Assembly (NCBI RefSeq): GCF_016616885.1
Contig: NZ_CP067102.1
Coordinates: forward strand, 1,330,501 to 1,394,500
Direction of reading: 5' to 3'
Source of the DNA: Bradyrhizobium diazoefficiens
GTDB taxonomy: Bacteria > Pseudomonadota > Alphaproteobacteria > Rhizobiales > Xanthobacteraceae
Length of the DNA stretch: 64,000 nucleotides
In this document: positions 26,587 to 36,700 of the stretch, piece by piece
How the letters are laid out: each line of letters opens with the position of its first letter
How positions within the stretch are numbered: the stretch's first letter is position 1
Notes under the pieces: model-generated
Database searches by the model: none
Seen by the model: only the letters and a program-made list of their open reading frames with translations
What the model was told of the DNA's origin: nothing
Translations under genes and position numbers: made by a program

Positions 26587-28413
26587 ATGAGCGCAGTAGA
26601 ACGGCTTGAAACCGGGCCGGCAGAGGCCCCGTCGATCGAAGCCGAGCTGATCGAGCAGCCGGAGAAGGGCCGCGCCAAGCTGCGGCCACTGATGGCGCTC
26701 GCGCCTTACGTGGCCCGTTATCGAGGCCGGGCGGCGCTCGCCTTTGTCGCGCTGACGGTCGCGGCACTCACCACACTGCTGGTGCCGGTCGCGGTGCGCA
26801 GGATGATCGATTTCGGCCTGACGCCGGAAGGCATCGCGCTGATCAACAGCTACTTCTCGGTGATGATCGCGGTGGTCGCCGTGCTCGCGCTCGCGAGCGC
26901 CGCGCGCTACTACCTCGTGATGACGATCGGCGAGCGCATCGTCGCCGATCTCAGGCGCGACGTGTTTGCGCATCTGCTCTCGCTCTCGCCGGCCTTCTTC
27001 GATTCCGCGCGCAGCGGCGAACTGGTGTCGCGCCTCACCGCCGACACCACGCAAATCAAATCCGCCGTCGGGGCCTCGGTGTCGATCGCGCTGCGCAATC
27101 TGATGATGTTTTTTGGCGCGGCAGCCATGATGGTGATTACGAGTCCCCGTCTCTCCGGCTTCGTGCTGCTTGCGATCCCCCTGATCGTGCTGCCGCTGGT
27201 CGCCTTCGGGCGCTGGGTGCGGCGCCTCTCGCGCAATGCTCAGGACACGCTTGCCGATGCGTCCGCCTATGCCAGCGAGCTGATCGGCGCGATCCGCACC
27301 GTGCAGGCCTATACCAGCGAGGGCTTGGCTGCGAAGCGTTTTGGCGGCGAGGTCGAGCAGGCCTACGAGGCCGCGCGCACCTCGACCCAGGCCCGCGCGG
27401 TGCTGACCGCCATCGTCATCTTCATCGTGTTCGCAAGCGTGGTCGGGATCCTCTGGATCGGCTCGCACGACGTGCTCACCGGCGCGATCACGCCGGGCCG
27501 GCTCGGCCAGTTCGTGCTCTATGCCGCGTTTGCGGCGGCAGGCCTCGGCCAGCTCAGCGAGGTCTGGGGCGAGGTGTCGGCTGCATCAGGTGCTGCCGAA
27601 CGCCTGTTCGAGATCTTGCATGTGCAGCCCGACATCAAGGCGCCGGCGTCGCCGCGCGTGCTGCCGGTGCCGGGGCGCGGCGAGGTCGGCTTCGATCGCG
27701 TCAGCTTCGCCTATCCGGCGCGGCCCGACGCCAACGTGCTCGACGCCGTGTCGTTCACCGTGCGGCCTGGCGAGAAGGTTGCGATCGTCGGCCCGTCCGG
27801 TGCCGGCAAGAGCACGATCTTCCATCTCTTGCTGCGCTTCTACGATCCGCGCGGTGGTGCGATCTCGCTCGACGGTGTGCCGGTGAAATCTGCCGACCCG
27901 CGCGATTTCCGCTCCCGCATCGCGCTGGTGCCGCAGGAATCGAACGTCTTTGCCGCGAGCGCCCGCGAAAACATCCGCTTCGGCCGGCCTGATGCGACCG
28001 ACGCCGAGGTCGAGCGTGCGGCGGAGCTCGCGCATGCCACCGAGTTCATCCGCCGTCTGCCCGAAGGTTTCGAGACCCCGCTCGGCGAGCGCGGCGTGAC
28101 GCTCTCGGGCGGCCAGCGCCAGCGCATCGCGATCGCCCGTGCCGTCCTGCGCGATGCGCCGCTGCTGCTGCTCGATGAAGCAACCTCCGCACTCGACGCC
28201 GAAAGCGAGACGCTGGTGCAGACCGCGCTCGAGGAACTGATGAGCCACCGCACCACGCTGGTGATCGCGCATCGCCTCGCCACCGTTCTTTCCTGCGACC
28301 GCATCCTGGTGATGGACCAGGGCAAGATCGTCGAGCAGGGCACGCATGCGGAGCTGGTGGCTGTGAACGGGCTCTATGCAAGGCTTGCGAGGCTGCAGTT
28401 CGAGGGGGCGTGA
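26587..28413 (+). CDS. ABC-type exporter, fused permease and ATPase (MsbA/lipid A exporter-like)
   Basis: 608 aa half-transporter. I chose the ATG at 26587 (MSAVERLE); in-frame starts at 26482 (GTG) and 26551 add residues without family character. Six membrane helices occupy about residues 40-330. The ATPase half has Walker [10 protein letters not shown], signature [16 protein letters not shown], Walker [13 protein letters not shown] and the H-loop VIAHRLATV. Homodimers of this type export lipids, drugs or peptides; the substrate cannot be read from the sequence. It is divergent from rpmE. Confidence 0.92.
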   Translation: MSAVERLETGPAEAPSIEAELIEQPEKGRAKLRPLMALAPYVARYRGRAALAFVALTVAALTTLLVPVAVRRMIDFGLTPEGIALINSYFSVMIAVVAVLALASAARYYLVMTIGERIVADLRRDVFAHLLSLSPAFFDSARSGELVSRLTADTTQIKSAVGASVSIALRNLMMFFGAAAMMVITSPRLSGFVLLAIPLIVLPLVAFGRWVRRLSRNAQDTLADASAYASELIGAIRTVQAYTSEGLAAKRFGGEVEQAYEAARTSTQARAVLTAIVIFIVFASVVGILWIGSHDVLTGAITPGRLGQFVLYAAFAAAGLGQLSEVWGEVSAASGAAERLFEILHVQPDIKAPASPRVLPVPGRGEVGFDRVSFAYPARPDANVLDAVSFTVRPGEKVAIVGPSGAGKSTIFHLLLRFYDPRGGAISLDGVPVKSADPRDFRSRIALVPQESNVFAASARENIRFGRPDATDAEVERAAELAHATEFIRRLPEGFETPLGERGVTLSGGQRQRIAIARAVLRDAPLLLLDEATSALDAESETLVQTALEELMSHRTTLVIAHRLATVLSCDRILVMDQGKIVEQGTHAELVAVNGLYARLARLQFEGA

Positions 28414-28432
28414 GGCTCTCACCTCATTGACG

Positions 28433-28536
28433 GTGTCATCGCCCGCGAAAGCGGGTGATCCACAGTACGCCGTGACGGTAGTGATAAATCGACAGGCTGC
28501 GGCGTACTGGATTGCCCGCTTTCGCGGGGAATGACA
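28433..28536. repeat. Intergenic inverted repeat with CCCGCGAAAGCGGG core
   Basis: GTCATCGCCCGCGAAAGCGGG on the left (given as its first 21 bases split at the core) pairs with CCCGCTTTCGCGGGGAATGACA on the right, and inner CAGTACGCCG pairs with CGGCGTACTG. A fragment of the same family, with CCAGTACGC and ACCCGCTTTCGCGGGTGATGACG, recurs near 52930-53010. Confidence 0.83.
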
Positions 28537-28610
28537 GCGGCGCATTTGGAAGGAGCTTCACACCGCTCTCTCTTGCAGTACCCGATGCCAACAAAATGCC
28601 CTGTCTGATC

Positions 28611-28880
28611 TCACTTGCACTTCGGCGATCCCATCGGCACGTTCGGCCACGGCCAGTTCTTCCAGCTGCCGTCCTCGCCGATACAGGCCGACCCGCCATT
28701 GGCCGGAGCCGGGCTGTCGGTCGGAGCAGGGGGGCTCGTCGGCGCCGGCGAACCCGTCGTCCCATTGGCTATATTGGGCGCCGGCGCGAGGCGCTGGTCG
28801 ACGTAGATCGTCGAGACATAGCCGGCGACGATGACGCCCAGAAAGACCGAAGACCCCATGGCCAGATCGCTCAGCCGCAT
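28611..28880 (-). CDS. Small membrane-anchored Pro-rich protein, unknown function
   Basis: 89 aa. An N-terminal hydrophobic helix (MGSSVFLGVIVAGYVSTIYV) is followed by a Pro/Ala/Ser linker and a short C-terminal region with two Cys (GGSACIGEDGSWKNWPW ... PKCK). The WKNWPWPN motif and the two Cys suggest a small folded extracytoplasmic tip. I do not recognise the family. An ATG with a fair upstream AGAGGAT site supports the start. It may be cotranscribed with genes further upstream on the minus strand, though a 68-bp gap separates it from the acetyltransferase gene. Confidence 0.6.
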   Translation of the reverse strand: MRLSDLAMGSSVFLGVIVAGYVSTIYVDQRLAPAPNIANGTTGSPAPTSPPAPTDSPAPANGGSACIGEDGSWKNWPWPNVPMGSPKCK

Positions 28881-28948
28881 CGATCCTCTCCATCAGCTCG
28901 CTGGTTGCCACGACTAGCAAACCACGTCGGGCTTCTCCGTGACATCTG

Positions 28949-29395
28949 TCACGGCCGCCATGCCATCTTCAGCACCGGCCGTCCCGACGTCGGGTTCACG
29001 TCGGAGCCCTCATGGGCAAAGCCGTTGCGCTCGTAGAAGCGGATGGCGCGGCTGTTATCCTTGTTGACAAGCAGCGTGACGCCTGATGGCGACAGGCGTT
29101 TCGCTTCGCCGACCAGCAGGCTTGCCGCGTCCGAGCCCCAATGGCTGGGATCGACCACGAGCTGGTCGAGATAGCCGTCACCGTCGATGGTGACGAAACC
29201 GGTCACGGCGCCATCCTGTTCGGCCACCACGATCGCGGCCTTCGGCACCAGCTCTTTCCGCCAGCGCTCGCGCCACCAGTCCACCCGCGCAGCAAAATCG
29301 ATCTGCGGATAGGCCTGCTGCCAGGTACGATGCCAGAGGTCGATCGCTGCCGCTTCGTCAGCGTCTGCGTAGGGGCGGAGGTGGGGCGCGCTCAC
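28949..29395 (-). CDS. GNAT-family N-acetyltransferase
   Basis: 148 aa. The GNAT fold is visible as IVVAEQDGAVTGFVTIDGDGYLDQLVVDPSHWGSDAASLLVGEAKRL (beta4-acetyl-CoA loop; the R/Q-x-x-G-x-G/A motif is relaxed) and IRFYERNGF. The acceptor substrate is unknown. Translation starts at a GTG that overlaps the TAG stop of the OmpA-type gene by one base (TAGTG), indicating translational coupling with it. Confidence 0.85.
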   Translation of the reverse strand: MSAPHLRPYADADEAAAIDLWHRTWQQAYPQIDFAARVDWWRERWRKELVPKAAIVVAEQDGAVTGFVTIDGDGYLDQLVVDPSHWGSDAASLLVGEAKRLSPSGVTLLVNKDNSRAIRFYERNGFAHEGSDVNPTSGRPVLKMAWRP

Positions 29396-30423
29396 TACCG
29401 CTCCGTCAGCTTCAGCTCGATGCGGCGGTTGCGCTTGTAGGCGTCTTCGGTGTTGGCGGTGTCGAGCGGCTGGAATTCGCCGAAGCCGGCGGCGACCAGG
29501 CGCTGGGCTGGTACGCCGAGCGAGATCAGATATTGCACCACTGAGATCGCGCGCGCTGCGGACAGGTCCCAGTTCGACTTGAAGTTCGGACCATTCACCG
29601 GCCGCACGTCAGTGTGGCCATCGACGCGCAGCACCCAGGCGATCTCGGCCGGGATCTTCTTGTCGAGTTCGATCAGCGCGGCCGCGACCGTATCGAGCTC
29701 GGCGCGGCCCTCGGGCAGCAGCGTTGCCTGTCCGGTGTCGAAGAACACTTCGGACTGGAACACGAAGCGGTCGCCGACCACGCGGATGTCAGGACGGTTG
29801 CCGAGAATGGCGCGTAAGCGCCCGAAGAACTCGGAGCGGTAGCGCGACAATTCCTGCACGCGCTGCGCCAAGGCAACATTCAAGCGAGAACCCAGATCGG
29901 CGATGCGGCTCTGCGATTCCTTGTCGCGCTTCTCGCTCGCGTCGAGCGCCTCCTCGAGCGCCGCCAATTGCCGGCGCAGCGCGCTGATCTGCTGGTTCAG
30001 CACCTCGATCTGCGCCAGCGCCCGCGCTGAGACCGCCTTCTCGGAGTCGAGCGCCTTGCCGAGCTCGGAAGTCTTGCCCTGCGCGTCGTTGCCGGCGGCG
30101 GCTAAGCCCTCATAGAGGCCCTTGATGCGGTCGCGCTCGCTCTCGGCCGAGGCGAGCCCGGCCTTGAGCTGCGAGACCTGGTCGTCGAGGGTCAGCTTGC
30201 CGAGCTTCTCCAGCGACAGCAGCTCGTTAAGCTGCGCGATCTTGGCGTTGAGCTGCTCGAGCGCCTTGTCCTTGCCGGTCACCTCCTGCGACAGGAAGAA
30301 CTGCACGACCAGGAACACCGAGAGCAGGAACACGATCGACAGTACCAGCGTCGACAGCGCGTCGACGAATCCGGGCCAGTAGTTGAAGGCGCCTTCACTG
30401 CGGCGGCCGCGGGCTAGAGCCAT
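29395..30423 (-). CDS. OmpA/MotB-like peptidoglycan-associated membrane protein
   Basis: 342 aa. A short basic N-terminus precedes one membrane helix (FVDALSTLVLSIVFLLSVFLVVQFF), an arrangement like MotB/TolR, then about 130 residues of heptad-rich coiled coil (KDKALEQLNAKIAQLNELL...), then an OmpA C-like domain with VDGHTDVRPV, SAARAISVVQYL and RNRRIELKL, which binds peptidoglycan. The upstream gene, a MotA/TolQ-type proton channel subunit, is 25 bp away, so the two should form a stator-like complex that couples proton flow to a periplasmic task. The GNAT gene follows with coupled translation. Confidence 0.87.
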   Translation of the reverse strand: MALARGRRSEGAFNYWPGFVDALSTLVLSIVFLLSVFLVVQFFLSQEVTGKDKALEQLNAKIAQLNELLSLEKLGKLTLDDQVSQLKAGLASAESERDRIKGLYEGLAAAGNDAQGKTSELGKALDSEKAVSARALAQIEVLNQQISALRRQLAALEEALDASEKRDKESQSRIADLGSRLNVALAQRVQELSRYRSEFFGRLRAILGNRPDIRVVGDRFVFQSEVFFDTGQATLLPEGRAELDTVAAALIELDKKIPAEIAWVLRVDGHTDVRPVNGPNFKSNWDLSAARAISVVQYLISLGVPAQRLVAAGFGEFQPLDTANTEDAYKRNRRIELKLTER

Positions 30424-30448
30424 GCTCGCCTCTCACACGTTAGATTGC

Positions 30449-31483
30449 TCAACTCTTCTCGGGCTGGCGCGCGATGCGCTCCAGCAGGCGGCGGATCTCG
30501 CGGTTCTGCTCACCCTGGCCGTCGGCCCATTCGCGGATCATCTGCTGCTCGGTCCGCATGTGCGAGACCAGCGCCTGGATCGCTTCCGCAAGGCTCGCCA
30601 TCGCTGCGGTGGTGCCGCGGCTGGCGCTGCCTTCATCGAGCGCGGAGCGCAGCCGCTCGACGGCGGCCTGGAGCTCGCCGCTGGCAACCCCACCGCCACC
30701 GCTCGCGACCGCGGCGACCTCGCCGGTGCCATATTCGCGCACGGTGGTGGCGAGCCAGTCTTCGAGATCGGTGTAGAAGCGGTTCTGGGCCTGGCTCGAT
30801 TGCAGATCGAGGAAGCCAAGGATCAGTGAGCCGGCGAGGCCGAACAGCGAGCTGGAGAACGAGATGCCCATGCCGCCGAGCGGGGCGGCCAGGCCCTCCT
30901 TCAGCGTGTCGAACAGCGCGCCGGCATCGCCGCCGACCTTGAGCCCGTCGATCACCTTGCCGACCGAGCCGACCGTCTCGATCAGGCCCCAGAAGGTGCC
31001 GAGCAGGCCGAGGAAGACGAGCAGGCCGGTCATGTAGCGGGAGATGTCGCGGGCCTCGTCCAGGCGGGTCGCGATCGAATCGAGCAGATGCCGCATCGTG
31101 GTCTGGGTGATCGACATCCGCCCGGTGCGCTCGCCGCCCAGGATCATCGCCATCGGTGCGAGGAGCTTCGGGTGCCGGGCCGGCGCCAGGCCGGGATCGG
31201 CGATGCGGAAATTGTTGACCCAGGAGACCTCAGGATAGAGCCGGATCACCTGCCGGAAGGCCAGCACGATGCCGATGAACAGCACGGCCCCGATCAGGGC
31301 GTTCAGCCCGGGATTGGCGAAGAAGGCCTGGATGATCTGCTTGTAGAGCACCACGCCCACCAGCGTGCACAGCACCAGGAAAACCAGCATCCGCACCAGG
31401 AAGACGCTGGGCGAGGATAGTTTTGTGTATTCGATGTCGAGGGTGGAGCGGGGCGAGGCGCCAGACGGCATGGCCGGTATCAT
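30449..31483 (-). CDS. MotA/TolQ/ExbB-like proton channel subunit
   Basis: 344 aa. Hydrophobic helices lie near residues 25-45, 60-80, 150-175 and 195-220 (LVFLGLLGTFWGLIETVG; GMGISFSSSLFGLAGSLILGFLDL), the last pair being the MotA_ExbB domain with the GTFWGL and GL(A)GSL motifs. A cytoplasmic loop lies between, and a C-terminal helix-rich tail ends in KS. It pairs with the OmpA-type gene downstream. In Rhizobiales such pairs are widespread and distinct from the flagellar motor; their role is not settled. Confidence 0.87.
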   Translation of the reverse strand: MIPAMPSGASPRSTLDIEYTKLSSPSVFLVRMLVFLVLCTLVGVVLYKQIIQAFFANPGLNALIGAVLFIGIVLAFRQVIRLYPEVSWVNNFRIADPGLAPARHPKLLAPMAMILGGERTGRMSITQTTMRHLLDSIATRLDEARDISRYMTGLLVFLGLLGTFWGLIETVGSVGKVIDGLKVGGDAGALFDTLKEGLAAPLGGMGISFSSSLFGLAGSLILGFLDLQSSQAQNRFYTDLEDWLATTVREYGTGEVAAVASGGGGVASGELQAAVERLRSALDEGSASRGTTAAMASLAEAIQALVSHMRTEQQMIREWADGQGEQNREIRRLLERIARQPEKS

Positions 31484-31750
31484 CCGTTACTTGCTTGCCT
31501 CCGCACTATGGCACAGCGCTCGCCTAAAAAAAGCGCCGGATGTGCGGATTTCGGGAGGAGTCGGAACCCAAAGCTGAAACCGGGCTTTGGTACAGACGTA
31601 TTTTGCAAAACTTCGGCAGTCCACAGGCTTAGCTCGGATTTTTTGCATGGCGACGTATCTTGCCGGACTGGCGGCCATCGAGCGCTACCGGGCCTATCAA
31701 TCCCGAATCAGCATGTTCTTTCCCCTGCCACCCAGAGAGGGAATGGCCGC

Positions 31751-32253
31751 ATGAGCGTCGTGTCGACGATCATCGGGACTGCCGAACGCGTGCCGCGCGC
31801 GGCCGATGCGCTGGGCCTCACGACCTCTGCCGTCAGTCGTGCAATTTCGCGGCTGGAAGCGCGCGTTGGGGTCAGGCTGCTTGAACACGAAGCGCTCACT
31901 GTCTTTGACAGACGAGGGACGGCGCTTTTATGAGCGCGTCAGTCCACACCTTTCCGGCATCGAGGAAGCGGCAACCGAAGCTTCGGGCTCGGCCGGCATC
32001 GTGCGTGGGCTGTTGAGGGTGAACGTCGATCCGTTTTTCTCGCGGATCGTCCTGTCATCCCACATCAGAGCCTTCTTGACGCAACATCCGGAGGTGTCGC
32101 TGGGAGAGTGGAGCGTTGATCAACCTGTTTCCCGAGTGGCCCGGCGAGGTGTTCCCGCTCTATGCCCTGTTTCCCTCGCGGCATCATCAGCCTGCGAAAG
32201 TACGTAGCTTCATCGCGTTCTGCCTTGGCGTGATCGAGAAGGAGAATGCATGA
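31751..32253 (+). pseudogene. Decayed LysR-family regulator
   Basis: Pieces of one LysR protein lie in three frames. Frame 2 from the ATG at 31751 gives an HTH region (RAADALGLTTSAVSRAISRLEARVGVRLLE). After about 31895 the continuation LSLTDEGRRFYERVSPHLSGIEEA and VNVDPFFSRIVLSSHIRAFLTQHPEVSL is in frame 3. The family's C-terminal end (LFPEWPGEVFPLYALFPSRHHQPAKV) is in frame 1 and ends at the TGA at 32251. About 150-170 residues of the effector domain between them are missing. It is therefore a frameshifted, internally deleted remnant. It lies just upstream of the RND pump, which it may once have regulated. Confidence 0.85.
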
Positions 32254-32517
32254 AGGCCAAGGCGTAGGAGCAGATCGGGGATACGTGGGCGTTAAACTGT
32301 CGCATCGCGACGTGATGGAACCGGACTCACAATCCGGTGAATCGCGAAAATGAGCCAAAACTCAGCGCGATAGCTCATGTGACATTGAGCCGCCCGCGTG
32401 ACGCGTTGCGTTGCAGCACGTCCAATCTATCTTGGTCGCAGCACTCGCGCAGACTTGCCCGGAACGGGCGTCGCGAGACGCGTGATCAGTTTCAACAATT
32501 TTGGGGCACCCCACTTC

Positions 32518-33711
32518 ATGTCAGGACTTCGAGCGCGATCGGCATGCGTTGCAATGATGCTCGCGGCCTTTGCGCCGCTGCTCGGCGCGTGCGACGAATC
32601 CTCTTCCGCCGTCTCCGCTACCCAACCCTTCGAACCCGATGTCAGCGTCGTCACCGTCAAGCCCCAAGCCCGCGCCATTGTGCGCGAGCTGCCGGGCCGG
32701 ATCTCGCCGACGCGCGTCGCCGAGGTGCGTCCGCGCGTGTCAGGCATCGTGGTCGAGCGCCTGTTCCGCCAGGGCAGCGAGGTGAAGGCCGGCGATCCGC
32801 TCTATCGCATCGATCCGCGTCCGTTCGAGGTCGAGGTGATGGCCAATGAGGCCGCGCTGGCCAAGGCTGATGCTGCCCTGATGCAGGCGCAGCAGCAGGC
32901 ACGCCGCATCGCGACCCTGACCAGCCAGCGCGCCGCGCCCGAAGCCGAGAACGAAAAGACCATCGCCGCCGAGCTTCAGGCCAAGGCCGAAGTCGAGGGC
33001 CGCAAGGCCGAGCTTGCGCGGGCAAAGCTCAACCTCGATTACGCCACCGTGCGCGCGCCGATCGATGGCGTCGTCGGTGCAGCGCTGGTCAGTGAAGGCG
33101 CGCTCGTCATGCAGAACGAGACCAATCTCGCCACCGTGCAGCAGCTCGATCCGATCTATGCCGACTTCACCCAGTCGGTGACCGAGCTCAATCAGCTCCG
33201 CCGTGCCTTCGAAAGCGGCGATCTCGATCGCATCGAGGCCGACGCCGTCAAGGTGCGCCTCGTGCTCGACGACAACACCCTCTATGGACTCGACGGCAAG
33301 CTGCTGTTCTCCGATGCCAAGGTCGACGCCCATACCGGGCAAGTGACGCTGCGCGGCGAGTTCCGCAATCCCAAGCGCGAGCTGCTGCCGGGCATGTATG
33401 TCCGCGTCCGCCTCGATCAGGGTCTCGACTCCGACGCGATCGCGGTGCCGCAGCAGGCGGTCCAGCGCAATGGCGGCGGCGGCAGCGAGGTGTTCGTCGT
33501 CAAGGACGACAACCGCATCGCGGTGCAGGCGGTGCGTACGGGCTCGGTGCAGGACGGCATCTGGTTCGTCACCGACGGCCTCAAGGCCGGCGACAAGGTC
33601 GTGGTCGAAGGTTTTCAGAAATTCGCCGCCGGCGACAAGGTCAAGCCGCAATCCTGGTCCGAGGCCGAGGCGAGCGCGGACAACCGGCACGCCCTCAAGG
33701 TCACGCGGTAG
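32518..33711 (+). CDS. RND efflux periplasmic adaptor (membrane fusion protein)
   Basis: 397 aa lipoprotein. The chosen ATG at 32518 gives a signal peptide with a lipobox (LLGAC). The biotinyl-lipoyl half-motifs PRVSGIVVERLFRQGSEVKAGDPLYRID and VRAPIDGVVGAALVSEGALV flank an alpha-helical hairpin of about 70 residues, and the beta-barrel and membrane-proximal domains follow. This is the AcrA/MexA pattern. It lies 6 bp before the RND permease gene and forms an operon with it. No outer-membrane channel gene is present here, so a distant TolC would be needed. The former local regulator upstream is decayed. Confidence 0.93.
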   Translation: MSGLRARSACVAMMLAAFAPLLGACDESSSAVSATQPFEPDVSVVTVKPQARAIVRELPGRISPTRVAEVRPRVSGIVVERLFRQGSEVKAGDPLYRIDPRPFEVEVMANEAALAKADAALMQAQQQARRIATLTSQRAAPEAENEKTIAAELQAKAEVEGRKAELARAKLNLDYATVRAPIDGVVGAALVSEGALVMQNETNLATVQQLDPIYADFTQSVTELNQLRRAFESGDLDRIEADAVKVRLVLDDNTLYGLDGKLLFSDAKVDAHTGQVTLRGEFRNPKRELLPGMYVRVRLDQGLDSDAIAVPQQAVQRNGGGGSEVFVVKDDNRIAVQAVRTGSVQDGIWFVTDGLKAGDKVVVEGFQKFAAGDKVKPQSWSEAEASADNRHALKVTR

Positions 33712-33717
33712 CGCGCC

Positions 33718-36700
33718 ATGGCCAGCTTCTTCATCGACAGGCCGATCTTCGCCTGGGTCGTCGCGCTGTTCATCTGTCTGATCGGCGCGATCTCGGTCCC
33801 GCTGTTGCCGATCGCGCAATATCCGATCATCGCGCCGCCCTCGATCTCGATTTCGACGAGTTACCCGGGCGCGTCGCCCGAAAACCTCTACAACAGCGTT
33901 ACGCGCCTGATCGAGGAGGAGCTCAACGGTGCCTCCGGCATCCTCAATTTCGAATCGACCAGCGACTCGCTTGGCCAGGTCGAGATCATCGCCAATTTCC
34001 AGCCGGGCACAGACACCAGCGCGGCCTCGGTCGAGGTGCAGAACCGCATCAAGCGCGTCGAGGCGCGCCTGCCGCGCGCGGTGATCCAGCAGGGTATCTT
34101 GATCGAGGAAGCCTCCAGCGCAGTGCTTCAGATCATCACGCTGAACTCGACCGACGGCAGCCTCGACGAGGTCGGGCTGGGCGACTTCATGATCCGCAAC
34201 GTGCTCGGCGAGATCCGCCGCATTCCGGGCGTCGGCCGCGCCACCCTCTATTCGACCGAGCGCAGTCTTCGCGTGTGGGTCGATCCGGCAAAGCTCGTCG
34301 GCTATGGGCTGACGGCCGACGACGTCAACAAGGCGATCGCCGCGCAGAATGCGCAGGTTGCCTCGGGCAGCATCGGCGCCGAGCCGTCGACCTCGAGCCA
34401 GCGCACCTCCGCGCTGGTGCTGGTCAAGGGCCAGTTGTCCTCTCCGGACGAATTCGGCGCCATCATCTTGCGCGCCAATGCCGACGGTTCGACTGTGCGG
34501 CTGCGCGACGTCGCGCGGGTTGAGGTCGGCGGTCTCAGCTACCAGTTCAACACACGCCTGAACGGCAAGCCGACTGCCGGTCTCTCCGTGCTGATGTCGC
34601 CGACCGGCAATGCGCTGGCGACCGCGAGCGCGGTCGAGGAGAAGATGAAGGAGCTGTCGCGCTTCTTCCCGGCCAACATCTCCTACGAAATTCCCTACAA
34701 CATCACGCCGGTGGTCGAGGCCTCGATCAAGAAGGTGCTGACGACGCTGGTCGAAGCCGTGGTGCTGGTGTTTGTGGTGATGTTCCTGTTTCTCCAGAAC
34801 ATCCGCTACACCATCATTCCGACCATCGTGGTGCCGGTGGCGCTCTTGGGCGCCTGTACCACGCTGCTGCTCGCCGGCTACTCCATCAACATGCTCTCGA
34901 TGTTCGGCATGGTGCTCGCGGTCGGCATCCTCGTCGACGACGCCATCGTCGTGGTCGAGAACGTCGAGCGCATCATGAGCGAGGAGGGGCTGCCGCCGAA
35001 GGAAGCGACGCGGAAAGCGATGTCCCAGATATCAGGCGCCATCATCGGCATTACGCTGGTGCTGATGGCGGTGTTCGTGCCGATGGCGTTCTTCCCGGGC
35101 TCGGTCGGCATCATCTACCGCCAGTTCTCGGTGACCATGGTCGCAGCGATCGGCTTCTCCGCGTTCCTGGCGCTCTCGCTGACGCCGGCACTGTGCGCGA
35201 CGATTCTGAAGCCGGTAGCGGCTGGTCACGGCCACGCGAAGAGGGGTGTGTTCGGCTGGTTCAACCGGATGCTCGAAGGCGGTAAGGAGGGCTATTCCCG
35301 CACCGTCGGCTTTTCGCTGAAGCGCACCGGCCGCCTGATGTTGGTCTACGTCGCGCTGCTCGCCGGCCTGTCCTGGGCCTTCGTCAGCCTGCCCGGCGGC
35401 TTCCTGCCGGTCGACGACCAGGGTTTTGTCACCACCGACGTGCAGACGCCGTCGGATTCGTCCTATCCTCGCACCGAGGCCGTGATCGAGAAGGTCGAGA
35501 AATATCTCGCCGAACGCCCCGGCGTGAAGGATGTCACCTTCCTCACCGGCTTCAGCTTCTCCGGACAGGGCATGAACACCGCGCAGGCCTTCATCACCCT
35601 GAAGGGCTGGTCGGAGCGCGGCCCGAAGGACTCGGCCGCCGCGATCGTCAACGACATCAACCGCGATCTGTCGTCGTCGATCCGCGACGCAAAAATCTCC
35701 GCGCTGCAACCGCCGCCGATCGACAATCTCGGCAACTCCTCGGGTTTCTCGTTCCGCCTCCAGGATCGCGGCCAGAAGGGCTATCCGGCCCTGATGCGCG
35801 CCGCCGATCAGCTGATCGCGCAGGCCAATGCGAGCCCGGTGCTCCAGAAGGTCTATATCGAAGGCTTGCCCGAGGCGGGCGTGGTCAATCTCATTATCGA
35901 CCGCGAGAAGGCCGGCGCTTTCGGCGTCACCTTCGAGGACATCAACAACACGATCTCGACCGATCTCGGCTCGAACTACATCAACGACTTCCCGAACCGC
36001 GGCCGCATGCAGCGCGTCGTGGTGCAGGCCGATGCCCGCGACCGCATGCGGACCGAGGACATCCTCAACTACAACGTCAAGAACAGCCGCGGCCAGCTGG
36101 TGCCGTTCTCGTCCTTCGCCACGATCGAATGGGCGCGCGGCCCGACGCAGATCGCCGGCTTCAACTATTATCCGGCGGTGCGTATCTCCGGCGAAGCCAA
36201 ACCGGGCTTTACCTCAGGCGATGCCATCGCCGAGATGGAGCGGCTCGCCGGCAAATTGCCGCGCGGCTTCGGCTATGAATGGACCGGACAGTCGCTCCAG
36301 GAAAAGCTGTCGGGCTCGCAGGCGCCGTTCCTGCTGGCGCTGTCGGTGTTCGTGGTGTTCCTGTGTCTCGCCGCGCTCTACGAGAGCTGGACCATTCCGC
36401 TCGCGGTGCTGCTCACCGTGCCGCTCGGCATCGTCGGCGCCGTGATCGCGGCAATGCTGCGCGGCCTGCCGAACGACGTCTATTTCACGGTCGGCCTGAT
36501 CACCATCATCGGTCTCGCCGCAAAGGACGCGATCCTGATCATCGAATTCGCCAAGGATCTGCGGAAGGAAGGCAAGCCGCTGGTGGAGGCCACCATCGAG
36601 GCCTGCCGCCTGCGCTTCCGCCCGATCCTGATGACCGGTCTTGCCTTCATCTGCGGCGTGCTGCCGATGGCCATCGCTCACGGCGCCGGCGGCGCCAGCC

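Noticed and set aside
29395..31483. Zorya-type anti-phage system (ZorA/ZorB)
   Set aside because: A MotA-type and an OmpA-type gene are present, but no ZorC/ZorD or ZorE gene adjoins; the neighbours are an acetyltransferase and a decayed LysR gene. Such pairs occur as ordinary genes in Rhizobiales.
32290..32380. tRNA-like anticodon arm (CCGGA-CTCACAA-TCCGG)
   Set aside because: The anticodon stem is perfect, but no D arm, T arm (GTTCGA) or acceptor pairing can be placed around it. At most it is a chance hairpin or a worn remnant.
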